From Deltaproteobacteria bacterium (GTDB lineage: Bacteria > Myxococcota > JADLHZ01): a stretch of DNA of 64,000 bases. The position numbers were made by a program, and so were the translations under genes. Location: positions 62,001 through 126,000 of the forward strand of contig JADLHZ010000084.1 of assembly GCA_020848545.1 (NCBI GenBank), written 5' to 3'. Positions 56,784 through 64,000 of the stretch are shown here, piece by piece; position 1 is the first letter of the stretch, and every line of letters begins with the position of its first letter. The notes beneath the pieces were generated by a model. It did not search any database. It saw only the letters and a list, made by a program, of their open reading frames with translations, and was not told where the DNA came from.

Positions 56784-58115
56784 ATGAACGCACGCGAATA
56801 CAACTTTGACGGACTCGTTGGGCCGACCCATAACTACGGTGGCCTCAGCTTCGGCAACGTCGCGAGCACTTCGCACGGTGGGCAAGCGTCGAACCCGAAG
56901 GGCGCGGCGAAGCAGGGCCTCGCCAAGATGCGCTTCGTGCACGGCCTCGGGGTGGCGCAAGCGGTCTTGCCGCCGCAGCCGCGGCCGTCGCTGCGCACCT
57001 TGCGGCAGCTCGGCTTTCACGGCAGCGACGCCGAGGTGCTCGCGCAGGCGGCCAAAGAGCACGAGCAGCTCCTGCGCCTGTGCTCCAGCGCGTCGAGCAT
57101 GTGGACCGCGAACGCCGCCACGGTGGCGCCGTCGAGCGACACGGCCGATCAGCGCTTGCACCTGACCCCGGCGAACCTGAGCTCGATGTTTCACCGCGCG
57201 CTCGAAGCCGACACGACGGCGCGCGTGCTGAAGGCGATCTTCAAGGACGAAGCGCGCTTCGCCGTGCACGATCCCTTGCCGGGCGGTGAGCACTTCGCCG
57301 ACGAAGGCGCGGCGAATCACACGCGGCTCTTCGTGCCGGGGCGCGCGGCCGTGCACGTCTTCGGCTTCGGCCGCACGAGCTACCTGCCGGCGCCCGGCGA
57401 GTCGCCGAAGAAGTTTCCGGCGCGGCAAACCCTCGAAGCCAGCCAAGCGATCGCGCGCTTGCATCGGCTGCCGCGCGAACAAGTGCTCTTCGCGCGCCAG
57501 CATCCGAACGGGATCGACGCCGGCGCGTTTCACACCGACGTCCTTGCGGTCGGCAACGGCGCGCTGCTCTTGATCCACGAGCTCGCGTTCTCGGCACAAA
57601 AGTCCCTGATCGGCGAGCTGCAGCGCTTGCTCGGCGACGCCTTCCAGTACGTCGTCGCGAGCGAGAAGGATCTGCCTGCGGGCGTCGCGGTGAAGGCGTA
57701 CCCGTTCAACTCGCAGCTCGTCACGTTGCCCGACGGCGCCATGGCGATCGTCGCGCCCGAGGACAGCAAGGAAGCTCCAGAGGCGCACGCCTTCCTGGAA
57801 GGGCTCGTCGGCAAGACGCCGGTGAAGGCCGTCCACTACTTGGACGTGCGCCAGTCGATGCACAACGGCGGCGGCCCGGCGTGCCTCAGGCAGCGCGTCG
57901 TGCTCAGCGACCAAGAGCGACAGGCCGTCAAAGCGAAGGTGTTCTTCGACCCAGCGCTCGATCAAGCGCTCGACGCGTGGATCGAGCAGCACTATCGCGA
58001 TCGCGTCTCAGCCGATGATCTGCGCGATCCCAAGCTCGCCGAAGAGTCGATGCGCGCGCTCGATGTGCTGACGCAGATCCTCGCGCTCGGCAGCGTCTAC
58101 GATTTTCAGCGATGA
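56784..58115 (+). CDS. astB: N-succinylarginine dihydrolase
   Basis: 443 residues, matching AstB (about 445). It hydrolyses N2-succinylarginine to succinylornithine, CO2 and 2 NH3 in the arginine succinyltransferase pathway. REYNFDGLVGPTHNYGGLSF is the family start, and catalytic Cys367 in GGPACLRQRVVLS matches E. coli Cys365. ANHTRLF and GNGALLLIHE are conserved. Start ATG 56784; the frame is open upstream but would overlap the divergent RND-like gene. No other ast gene is adjacent, so the pathway is not shown here; succinylation could be encoded elsewhere. Note that speA in this window uses the same substrate, arginine. Confidence 0.94.
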   Translation: MNAREYNFDGLVGPTHNYGGLSFGNVASTSHGGQASNPKGAAKQGLAKMRFVHGLGVAQAVLPPQPRPSLRTLRQLGFHGSDAEVLAQAAKEHEQLLRLCSSASSMWTANAATVAPSSDTADQRLHLTPANLSSMFHRALEADTTARVLKAIFKDEARFAVHDPLPGGEHFADEGAANHTRLFVPGRAAVHVFGFGRTSYLPAPGESPKKFPARQTLEASQAIARLHRLPREQVLFARQHPNGIDAGAFHTDVLAVGNGALLLIHELAFSAQKSLIGELQRLLGDAFQYVVASEKDLPAGVAVKAYPFNSQLVTLPDGAMAIVAPEDSKEAPEAHAFLEGLVGKTPVKAVHYLDVRQSMHNGGGPACLRQRVVLSDQERQAVKAKVFFDPALDQALDAWIEQHYRDRVSADDLRDPKLAEESMRALDVLTQILALGSVYDFQR

Positions 58116-58120
58116 ACGGA

Positions 58121-58140
58121 GCGCCGCCGCGCGGAGGCGC
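58121..58140. terminator. Near-palindromic hairpin between convergent genes
   Basis: GCGCCGCCGCGCGGAGGCGC is palindromic at 18 of 20 positions and lies between the stops of astB and the convergent small gene. It could fold on either strand as a bidirectional terminator. No T-tract follows. Confidence 0.45.
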
Positions 58141-58142
58141 GA

Positions 58143-58499
58143 TCAGCGTTTCTTCTTGAAGCCGACCCCGGACGATGTGCTCGTGGAAAGCGGCGAGGCC
58201 TTCTTCTTCTCTTTCGGCGGCGCGCTGTCCTTGATCATCTTCGCCGCCTCTTCCGGGCTCATCGTCTTCATCTTCTTGGTGGCGATGTTGTCTTGCTCTT
58301 TCGGATCGCGCGGAAGCGGGAAGACGTCCACGCTGAGCTCGTCGCCTTTTTCGTTGCGCGCGATGAGGAAGCGCGAGTGCTTGCCCTTCAGCTTCCTCAG
58401 CTCGACGTCGAAGGTCTCGATCTCGGTGTCGAGGGAAGGACTCTTGCGCGAGAACTTGGCGCTCAGGAGGGCGCCCTTTTTCGCTTTTTGTAAGATCAT
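58143..58499 (-). CDS. Small basic protein of unknown function
   Basis: 118 residues from ATG 58499 (MILQKAKKGALLSAKFSRKS), whose ATG overlaps the upstream stop (ATGA). The N-terminal 60 residues form a beta-rich, charged segment (DTEIETFDVELRKLKGKHSR, NEKGDELSVDVFPLP). The rest is a Lys-rich helix (NIATKKMKTMSPEEAAKMIKD) with a Lys/Ser tail ending KKKR. It lacks a signal peptide. Possibly nucleic-acid or protein binding by charge, but no family is recognised. It is co-translated with the preceding small gene. Confidence 0.75.
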   Translation of the reverse strand: MILQKAKKGALLSAKFSRKSPSLDTEIETFDVELRKLKGKHSRFLIARNEKGDELSVDVFPLPRDPKEQDNIATKKMKTMSPEEAAKMIKDSAPPKEKKKASPLSTSTSSGVGFKKKR

Positions 58500-58819
58500 G
58501 GCACGGGGTTCTGTTGCGGTGGTTTCGCCCACGACGCGAGCCATCCCATGAAGCCGCCCGGGTCTGTCGTGACGGTGAAGCCGGAGACGCCGCCGCCCGA
58601 GCTCGCGATGAGCGCTTGCACGTCCGTGACCGTCTTCGGATCGACGAACACCGGGCTCACCGCGTTCCCGGCGGCGTCGTGGAACGACACGCCGGGCAGC
58701 GACGCCGTGATGTCGACGAGGCCGCCCGTGTTCGTGGAGCTCGAATCGAACTGGGTGAGCGCCGCCCCCATGTTGTGAATGCTTCCGTTGATGTTCGTCT
58801 CTAAGCGCGTGTCGCCCAT
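58496..58819 (-). CDS. Small protein of unknown function (Gly/Ser/Thr-rich)
   Basis: 107 residues from ATG 58819, preceded by AAGGGAGGCG, an excellent ribosome binding site. The sequence (MGDTRLETNINGSIHNMGAA, then LVDITASLPGVSF, DPKTVTDVQALIASSGGGVS) has the look of a small extracellular or cytosolic beta domain without Cys or membrane helix. No family was recognised. It is coupled by ATGA to the basic small protein at 58143-58499. Confidence 0.7.
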   Translation of the reverse strand: MGDTRLETNINGSIHNMGAALTQFDSSSTNTGGLVDITASLPGVSFHDAAGNAVSPVFVDPKTVTDVQALIASSGGGVSGFTVTTDPGGFMGWLASWAKPPQQNPVP

Positions 58820-58952
58820 CGTCCGCCTCCCTTGTGAAGTATTACCCAGCACCCCTCGGACCGGGAGTAAAGCGTGACTGGTCCGTCGAATTCTCTTTAC
58901 CGATGACTATGCTTTCGCTAAGCGCGCGACGCTTTTCTGACGGAGGCTCGCT

Positions 58953-60173
58953 TTGAAACGCTCTCTCTTCCTTGCATCCGCTTTGTGCGTCGCCTGCCAA
59001 GCTGCGCCGCTCGAGGGTCCGACCACGGGCACCCCGCAGGCGTCCGGCCGCGGCTCGGCGCCGACCGCGCACCACGACCTGCACGATCCGGGCAACATGC
59101 CGGACTTGAACGAGCGCCCCGGCTTGACGACGCCCTGCGAACCGTCGGCCGAAGACATGCCGGAAGAGTACACCCCGCCGGAAGCGTCGGATGAGATCAT
59201 CCCGATCGACGACGTGCAGAAGTTCAGCCTGAAGACCATCGTGCAATCGAGCGGTCTCGGCGGCGCCGCCGATCTCGACTTCCATCCGACGCGCGACGAG
59301 CTGTGGGTCATCTCGTACGACAAGGACGCGGTCATTACCGTCGAGCACCCGGGGAAGGCGAACCAGACGGCGTCGGTGCGCGTCGATCCGGCACACATGC
59401 ACTTCATGCACTTCCCGACCGGCCTCTCGATGGGCCCGAACGACACCTGGGCGACGTGCGGCGACAACACGAACGGCGGCAACCTGTTCATGGGGCCGAC
59501 CTTGTACTCTGGCGACCCGGACATCTTCGGCTACGAGTTCACCGAGCTTGGCTCGCACTTGGATATGCTGCACGCCACGCCGAACTGTATGGGCATCGAT
59601 CACGTGAGCGCCAACAAGTACTGGGTGTTCAACGGCTACTACAGCTCGCTCGACCTCTACGACTTCGCCAAGGATCACGGCCCGGGCAACGACGATCACT
59701 CGGACGGCTCGATGTATCGCTACGCCGAAGGCCTCGTGAAGCGCGTCAAGGGCGTGCCGAGCCACGTCGCGTGGGATCCGTCGGCGAAGGTGCTCTATGT
59801 CGCCGACACTGGCAACGGCCGCATCGTTCGCTTCGATCCTTCTGGCGCGTCGAAGAGCACGAACCTCGCGCAGACGATCGGCATGGAGCCCGTCGTCGAG
59901 TACCGCAAGATGAACGGCGGCACGCTCACCGAGATCGTCGCGCCCGGCAAGCTCACGCGCCCGTCCGGCATCGAGATCAAAGGCAGCGAGCTGTGGGTGA
60001 CCGACAACGCGACGAGCGTGATCTACGTCTTCAACAAGCAGGGCAAAGAGCTGAAGACCTACAAGACGAAGCTCTCGGCCGGCTCGCTCTCGGGCTTGAA
60101 GCAAGGCCCAGACGGCAAGATGTACCTCGTCGACATGAACCGTTTCCGCGTTTACCGCCTCGAAATCCAGTAG
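58953..60173 (+). CDS. Lipoprotein with NHL/beta-propeller domain
   Basis: 406 residues from TTG 58953, preceded by GACGGAGG. MKRSLFLASALCVAC is a lipoprotein signal. A linker of about 70 residues leads to repeats typical of NHL/SMP-30-type propellers: AADLDFHPTRDELWVISYDK, PSHVAWDPSAKVLYVADTGN, GRIVRFDPSG, RPSGIEIKGSELWVTDNATS and LSGLKQGPDGKMYLVDMNRF. The HMHFMHFP stretch is His-rich and could bind metal. It is probably a surface or periplasmic binding or enzyme protein. The next gene, a collagen-like lipoprotein, starts 35 bp later on the same strand. Confidence 0.86.
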   Translation: MKRSLFLASALCVACQAAPLEGPTTGTPQASGRGSAPTAHHDLHDPGNMPDLNERPGLTTPCEPSAEDMPEEYTPPEASDEIIPIDDVQKFSLKTIVQSSGLGGAADLDFHPTRDELWVISYDKDAVITVEHPGKANQTASVRVDPAHMHFMHFPTGLSMGPNDTWATCGDNTNGGNLFMGPTLYSGDPDIFGYEFTELGSHLDMLHATPNCMGIDHVSANKYWVFNGYYSSLDLYDFAKDHGPGNDDHSDGSMYRYAEGLVKRVKGVPSHVAWDPSAKVLYVADTGNGRIVRFDPSGASKSTNLAQTIGMEPVVEYRKMNGGTLTEIVAPGKLTRPSGIEIKGSELWVTDNATSVIYVFNKQGKELKTYKTKLSAGSLSGLKQGPDGKMYLVDMNRFRVYRLEIQ

Positions 60174-60208
60174 CGTCTCGGGTATCCCTCTGAGTGAGGG
60201 GTGCCCAC

Positions 60209-61288
60209 ATGCGCACATTCTTCGTTCTCTCGTTGGCGCTCTTGGCTTGCCAGCAGCGCACCGCAACACTCGGCGCGCAGTGCAGCGAAAACCGCGAATG
60301 CCCGATCAATGCGATCTGCGCGAGCGGGCGGTGCTCGGCCGTCGACGGCGACATGGCGATCGGCAGCGTGGCGCCGGACTCTACCTCGACGCTCGCGAAC
60401 TTGGTGATCGAAGGCGCCGGGCTCGAGCAAGTCACGAAGGCGACGCTCATCGGCGCCGGCCAGAGCTACAACTTGGTGGTGCCGCTGAAGCTGACGCCTG
60501 ACGGCAAGCTCGTGATCCCGTTGCCTGCGGGCATCACCGCGACGAGCGTTGGCACGACGTACACGCTGACCGTGAGCTCGCCGGTGCGCAGCGCGACGCG
60601 CGACGTGACGATCATCAAGGGCGACCCGGGCGCTGCGGGACCCACCGGAAATACCGGACCGACGGGCGCGAATGGGACGAACGGCGGCAACGGCGGTCCG
60701 GGGCCCACGGGTCCGACCGGGCCGAACGCCGGGCCGCGCCGGGCCGAAATGGTGATCCCGCCCTTCTCGACTTGGGCTTCGCCCTTCGCGTTCGCCGGCG
60801 ACACGAACTTGGCCGACGGGCTGCTCGGCGTCGCCAACCTTCAGCCGAACACGACGATCATGCAGCAATACGCCAACGCAGCGGCGGGCGGGCACTTCGG
60901 CCAATTCATCTTCACCCTACCGACGACCTACAAGCTCGGCGCCAGCGGCGGCAAGTGGCAGTTCAAGGCGACGCTCTACGAATTCCCGCCGGGCTCGGCC
61001 ACGGTGACCACGCTCGTCTTGCGCCTGCGCTGCCTCGTCACCCCGCAGTCGACCGCGAGCATCAACGCCGAGCTCAACGGCGCGTCGGCGTTCACCGCGG
61101 TGCCGCTCGGCACCCCTGCGGCTTTGGTCGCGGATACGTATCGCAGCACTCAGTCAGCGCTGTTCACCGCGCCAGCGTTAGACAGCGAAACGATCTGCGT
61201 CGTGGCGGCGCACCAAGAGCCGGTGACGAGCTCGTCGGTCGGCATCATCGGGCTGTCTTTGATCTACGACGTCGACCCTTTGAAGTGA
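60209..61288 (+). CDS. Lipoprotein with collagen-like tract and C-terminal beta domain
   Basis: 359 residues from ATG 60209 (GAGGGG upstream). MRTFFVLSLALLAC is the lipoprotein signal. A Cys-rich segment (CSENRECPINAICASGRC) and an IPT/TIG-like beta module (NLVIEGAGLEQVTKATLIGA) precede a collagen-like tract of about twelve Gly-X-Y triplets (GDPGAAGPTGNTGPTGANGT and onward). The C-terminal 180 residues are beta-rich (WQFKATLYEFPPGSATVTTL) and look like a globular head, as in trimeric collagen-like surface proteins. It is the third collagen-like lipoprotein in the window. Its stop abuts the convergent metalloprotease gene. Confidence 0.86.
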   Translation: MRTFFVLSLALLACQQRTATLGAQCSENRECPINAICASGRCSAVDGDMAIGSVAPDSTSTLANLVIEGAGLEQVTKATLIGAGQSYNLVVPLKLTPDGKLVIPLPAGITATSVGTTYTLTVSSPVRSATRDVTIIKGDPGAAGPTGNTGPTGANGTNGGNGGPGPTGPTGPNAGPRRAEMVIPPFSTWASPFAFAGDTNLADGLLGVANLQPNTTIMQQYANAAAGGHFGQFIFTLPTTYKLGASGGKWQFKATLYEFPPGSATVTTLVLRLRCLVTPQSTASINAELNGASAFTAVPLGTPAALVADTYRSTQSALFTAPALDSETICVVAAHQEPVTSSSVGIIGLSLIYDVDPLK

Positions 61289-62152
61289 CTACTGCACGGT
61301 CTGCGCGTCGGCGAGATCCTGCAAGCACGCGGCGTCGAAGCTCGGAATGCTGCTGTTGCCGCCGAGCAAGCGGTTCAAGAGCATGCTGACGCCGCTGTCG
61401 GTCTCGATCGCCCAGTACATCAAGCACTGATCGTTCACGTCGTGGCCAGCGTGCGCGGCGTCCTGATGCGCCGCGTGCATCGACATGCCGTTGTTGACGA
61501 GGCCCAAGAGGTGCCCGAACTCATGCATCAGCACCGACGCTTCGGTGAGCCGGCAGATGTCGGCCGCGAACAGGCCGCCGTTGTTCTCGCAGACCTCGGT
61601 GATCGTCTTCTTGAAGATGACGATCTTGTCGCTGTCGTAGGCGAAGCCGAGCACCTTGCTCGCGCCGTTGTCGTCGGCCGAGTGACCGTCGACATAGAGG
61701 ACGTAGGCGCTCGCGTAGCGGCCGTTGCTGCGCGTGTTCTTGTTGCCGTTCACCATGTTTTGCAGCTCTTCGAAGGTGTAGGCGTGGTTCGGATCGGCGT
61801 GCGCCGGCACGGTGTCGTCGACGAGGTACTCGACGCCTTCGGGCTTCTTCACGTGGCCGCTGCCGTGCATCTCGCGCAGGCGTTGCAGCATGGCGTCGAT
61901 CGAAGCTTGGTTCGGGAGCTGGCCCTGCACGTAGTCGATCTCGAACGAGAGGCGCTTGGCGATCTTGTCAGTGGCGTAGAGGTAGGGCGGCGTTTGCGCT
62001 TTGCAGGTGCCGTCGGCGCCGCAGTAGAGGCCGCTGGTGCACGGCTCGGACTGCGAGCAGCTCGCGCCGGGTTTGTTCGGATCGCACGCGTCGCAATCCG
62101 TGAAGCCAGAAAACACACCCACCAAGAGGACGCCCACCACCACGTGCCGCAT
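61289..62152 (-). CDS. Exported metzincin-like zinc metalloprotease
   Basis: 287 residues from ATG 62152. MRHVVVGVLLVGVFSG is a signal or anchor, followed by a Cys-rich piece (CDACDPNKPGASCSQSEPCT). The zinc site is H210-E211-F-G-H214-LLG-L-V-N220, a metzincin-type HExxHxxGxx motif with Asn rather than His/Asp in the third position, then a His-rich loop (MSMHAAHQDAAHAGHD) that may supply a ligand. A Met-turn-like CLMYW follows. The upstream part contains FDSDKIVIFKK-type strands. Likely secreted or surface-anchored. The longer frame upstream is antisense to the lytic transglycosylase gene. Divergent from it by 115 bp. Confidence 0.8.
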   Translation of the reverse strand: MRHVVVGVLLVGVFSGFTDCDACDPNKPGASCSQSEPCTSGLYCGADGTCKAQTPPYLYATDKIAKRLSFEIDYVQGQLPNQASIDAMLQRLREMHGSGHVKKPEGVEYLVDDTVPAHADPNHAYTFEELQNMVNGNKNTRSNGRYASAYVLYVDGHSADDNGASKVLGFAYDSDKIVIFKKTITEVCENNGGLFAADICRLTEASVLMHEFGHLLGLVNNGMSMHAAHQDAAHAGHDVNDQCLMYWAIETDSGVSMLLNRLLGGNSSIPSFDAACLQDLADAQTVQ

Positions 62153-62266
62153 GGTCTCGTTTTCGGACCCGGCCGGAGGCGAGTTGCGTGCGATCGCTCT
62201 TTCTTTGGCGACGCCCGCTCTTTCTTTTGCGGCGCCCCGAGGTTTGTCTAAACTCGAACGGTCATT

Positions 62267-63838
62267 ATGCTTTTCCTGCAGCTCATGATGCTCATCACGG
62301 CTCCGGCGCCGGCCTCGCAACCCGTGGCTCCGGCGGCCGCGAGTCAGCCGGCCGATGACGACGACACGGACGCCGAGGACGACGGCGACGCGGTCGACGA
62401 CGAGGCCGCCGAGCTGTGGAAGCTGCAGGAGCTCGACGCCCAGAACGCCGTGGTCATCGACGAGGACGACTGGCTGCCCATCGACGACATCGACGCAGCG
62501 CGGCGACAGACTTTGCGCCTGCGCCGCACACATCCGGAAGAAGTCGCGGCCCTGCTCGAGAGCGACCCGGCGGCGCTGCTCGGCCGGCGCTTGGCGTTGC
62601 CCGCGGCGGAGACGCTGTGGCCGATGTTCGTCGAGTACGATGGCAAGAGCGGCCTGTACGACCCGAAGAGCTACGACATCCCGCTGCAGATGCACCCCTT
62701 GGTCGAGCAGTGGATCGCGTTCTTCACCGGCCGCGGCCGTGAGTACTTCAACCGCTGGCTCGCGCGCTCGACGCGCTACATCCCGATCTTTCGCGACATC
62801 CTAAAAGAGCACAACATGCCGCAGGACACGGTCTACCTCTCGATGATCGAGAGCGGCTTCAACGTGCGGGCGTTCTCGCGCGCGAAGGCCGCTGGGCCGT
62901 GGCAGTTCATGAAGGGCACCGGGGTGCGCTTCGGCTTGAAGGTGGACAACTGGGTCGACGATCGCCGCGACTGGATCAAAGCGACGCACGCCGCCGCGAA
63001 GTACCTCCGTGAGCTGCACGGCCAGCTCGGCCACTGGTTCTTGGCGTGGGCGGGCTACAACGCGGGCGGCGGGCGCATCAGCCGCGCGATCAACAAGTTC
63101 GACACGCGCGACTTCTTCGAGATGATCAAGGGCCGCGGCCTGCACCCCGAGACGAAGAACTACGTGCCGAAGCTCATCGCTGCCGCGATCGTCGCCAAGA
63201 GCCCGCGCCGCTTCGGCTTCACCGACGTCGAGTGGCTGCAGCCCTTCGACTTCGAGATCGTCTCCGTCGAGGGCGGGATCGATCTGCGCTACGCGGCCAA
63301 AGCGTGCGGCGTCGATCACGAGACGATGCTCGAGATGAACCCGTCGTTGAAGTTCGGGATCACGCCGCCGGATCGCAAGTGGGACCTGCGTATTCCGAAG
63401 GGGACGAAGCCCGGGTTCGTCGAGAAGCTCGCCGCGCTCGTGCCGAAGACGAAGCCGCAGTACCGCATTCACCAAGCGCGGCGCGGCGAGACGCTCGCGG
63501 GCATCGCGGCGATCTACGGCTCGTTGCCGGAGCTCATCCGCGAGCAGAACCGGCTCGGCGCCGACAACCGCTTGCCGCGCGGGATCGATCTCTTGGTGCC
63601 GCTCGTGCCGGGGATGAAGCCACAGCCGCGGCCGCCGGAGCCGGTGCGCGTGGCGACGCCAAAGCCGGCAGGGACGCCCGTCGTCGCGAAGGGCGGCGTG
63701 TACGTGGTGCAGTCGGGTGACTCATTGTGGTCGATCTCGCAAGCGTACGGCTGCACCGTCGCCGACTTGAAGCAGTTGAACGGCATCAGCAACCACCGCG
63801 GCTTGCAGGCGGGGCAGTCGATCAAGATCCCTCAATAA
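62267..63838 (+). CDS. Membrane-bound lytic murein transglycosylase with LysM (MltD-like)
   Basis: 523 residues. MLFLQLMMLITAPAPA is a short signal. An acidic linker (DDDDTDAEDDGD) is followed by the SLT domain: DTVYLSMIESGFNVRAFSRA (catalytic Glu in MIES), AAGPWQFMKGTGVRFGL and LAWAGYNAGGGRISRAI. Three LysM-type pieces follow: VEGGIDLRYAAKACGVDHET (degenerate), HQARRGETLAGIAAIYGSL and VVQSGDSLWSISQAYGC. It cleaves the glycan strand to 1,6-anhydro-muropeptides in the envelope, taking part in cell-wall turnover. Very similar architecture to MltD but without lipobox Cys at the signal end. Confidence 0.93.
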   Translation: MLFLQLMMLITAPAPASQPVAPAAASQPADDDDTDAEDDGDAVDDEAAELWKLQELDAQNAVVIDEDDWLPIDDIDAARRQTLRLRRTHPEEVAALLESDPAALLGRRLALPAAETLWPMFVEYDGKSGLYDPKSYDIPLQMHPLVEQWIAFFTGRGREYFNRWLARSTRYIPIFRDILKEHNMPQDTVYLSMIESGFNVRAFSRAKAAGPWQFMKGTGVRFGLKVDNWVDDRRDWIKATHAAAKYLRELHGQLGHWFLAWAGYNAGGGRISRAINKFDTRDFFEMIKGRGLHPETKNYVPKLIAAAIVAKSPRRFGFTDVEWLQPFDFEIVSVEGGIDLRYAAKACGVDHETMLEMNPSLKFGITPPDRKWDLRIPKGTKPGFVEKLAALVPKTKPQYRIHQARRGETLAGIAAIYGSLPELIREQNRLGADNRLPRGIDLLVPLVPGMKPQPRPPEPVRVATPKPAGTPVVAKGGVYVVQSGDSLWSISQAYGCTVADLKQLNGISNHRGLQAGQSIKIPQ

Positions 63839-63910
63839 GGGACCTGGGACCATTTCAAACGCACCGCAACCAAGCGACGCACACCACGGAAACGAAATGG
63901 TCCCTGGTCC
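63839..63910. repeat. REP-like hairpin with GGGACC/GGTCCC arms
   Basis: Left arm 63840-63856 (GGACCTGGGACCATTTC) and right arm 63894-63910 (GAAATGGTCCCTGGTCC) are complementary at 16 of 17 positions, separated by a 37-nt loop. The hairpin begins at the stop of the lytic transglycosylase gene and could act as its terminator. Long hairpins with GGTCCC cores are found as REP-type repeats in other genomes, and the GGGACC core is shared with the array at 49253-49380. Confidence 0.75.
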
Positions 63911-63931
63911 GGTGATGATGCTGGTTCCGTG

Positions 63932-64000
63932 ATGAAGTCCGTGACGACCCCGATTGCAGGCGTCGATCGCGGCGTGGGAGACGTGGCGCGCCGGCCGGGC
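63932..64000 (+). CDS. Possible start of a CDS running off the window
   Basis: ATG 63932 opens a frame (MKSVTTPIAGVDRGVGDVAR) without stop to the window end. Only 23 residues are visible. Codon composition is high-GC like its neighbours. No ribosome binding site is obvious, so the call is weak, and no product can be named. Confidence 0.3.
   Translation, partial: MKSVTTPIAGVDRGVGDVARRPG

Overview
This 64-kb window is high-GC, gene-dense bacterial DNA. It looks like a chromosome segment of a myxobacterium-type organism (Myxococcota, formerly Deltaproteobacteria). The pointers are about a dozen predicted lipoproteins with Cys-rich or Gly-rich secreted domains, Myxococcus-type Cys-rich repeats, thrombospondin type 3 repeats, collagen-like Gly-X-Y tracts, and a Hanks-type Ser/Thr kinase fused to cyclic-nucleotide-binding domains. 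No rRNA, tRNA, CRISPR array, prophage or insertion sequence was recognised. The assignment is inference from gene content, not from a marker-gene tree.

Layout. 1-4130 (minus): a lipoprotein fragment at the edge, then a translationally coupled nucleoside-salvage operon (pyrimidine-nucleoside phosphorylase, purine-nucleoside phosphorylase, cytidine deaminase, aminohydrolase). 4183-9826 (minus): secreted M23 peptidase with TSP3 repeats, a rhomboid that lacks both catalytic residues, a LeuA-like enzyme, a GNAT acetyltransferase and a polysaccharide deacetylase. 9961-13336 (plus): a collagen-like/Cys-knot lipoprotein, then an operon of a membrane protein, an HtrA-like protease and an HprK-like kinase. 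13359-14543: first DUF4143 ATPase. 14773-20717: secreted tandem-repeat protein, then accC-eno-lon. 20812-21949: three overlapping small membrane-protein genes with NuoK/NuoN-like stretches.

21969-28034: cytochrome c, large lipoprotein, a broken DUF4143 ATPase, a monofunctional transglycosylase, acylphosphatase, an MNT-HEPN toxin-antitoxin pair and adenosine deaminase. 28327-36319: a cell-surface block (beta-barrel-like protein, two very large Gly-rich or domain-rich lipoproteins, a Cys-rich-repeat lipoprotein). 36377-38785: two more DUF4143 ATPases in tandem. 38832-49680: PpiC-type foldase, M16 protease, kinase-cNMP protein, large lipoprotein, collagen-stalked glycosidase-like lipoprotein and a small anchored protein carrying a repeat array. 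49774-52979: arginine decarboxylase and a GT39-like glycosyltransferase. 52983-56764 (minus): SMI1/KNR4 protein, LolA-like protein and a reduced RND-type membrane protein. 56784-63838: AstB, two small proteins, a beta-propeller lipoprotein, a third collagen-like lipoprotein, a metzincin-like protease and a LysM lytic transglycosylase. A possible CDS begins at the right edge.

The strongest unexplained pattern is the set of four AAA ATPase-DUF4143 (PD-(D/E)XK-like) loci. Each has an inverted repeat at or just before its 5' end, in place of a clear ribosome binding site; in one copy a 44-bp near-perfect palindrome is centred on a candidate start codon. Other notable items are the pseudo-rhomboid, three collagen-like lipoproteins, an in-frame five-copy REP-like array, hexanucleotide tandem arrays in intergenic hairpins and the mini complex-I-like membrane trio.
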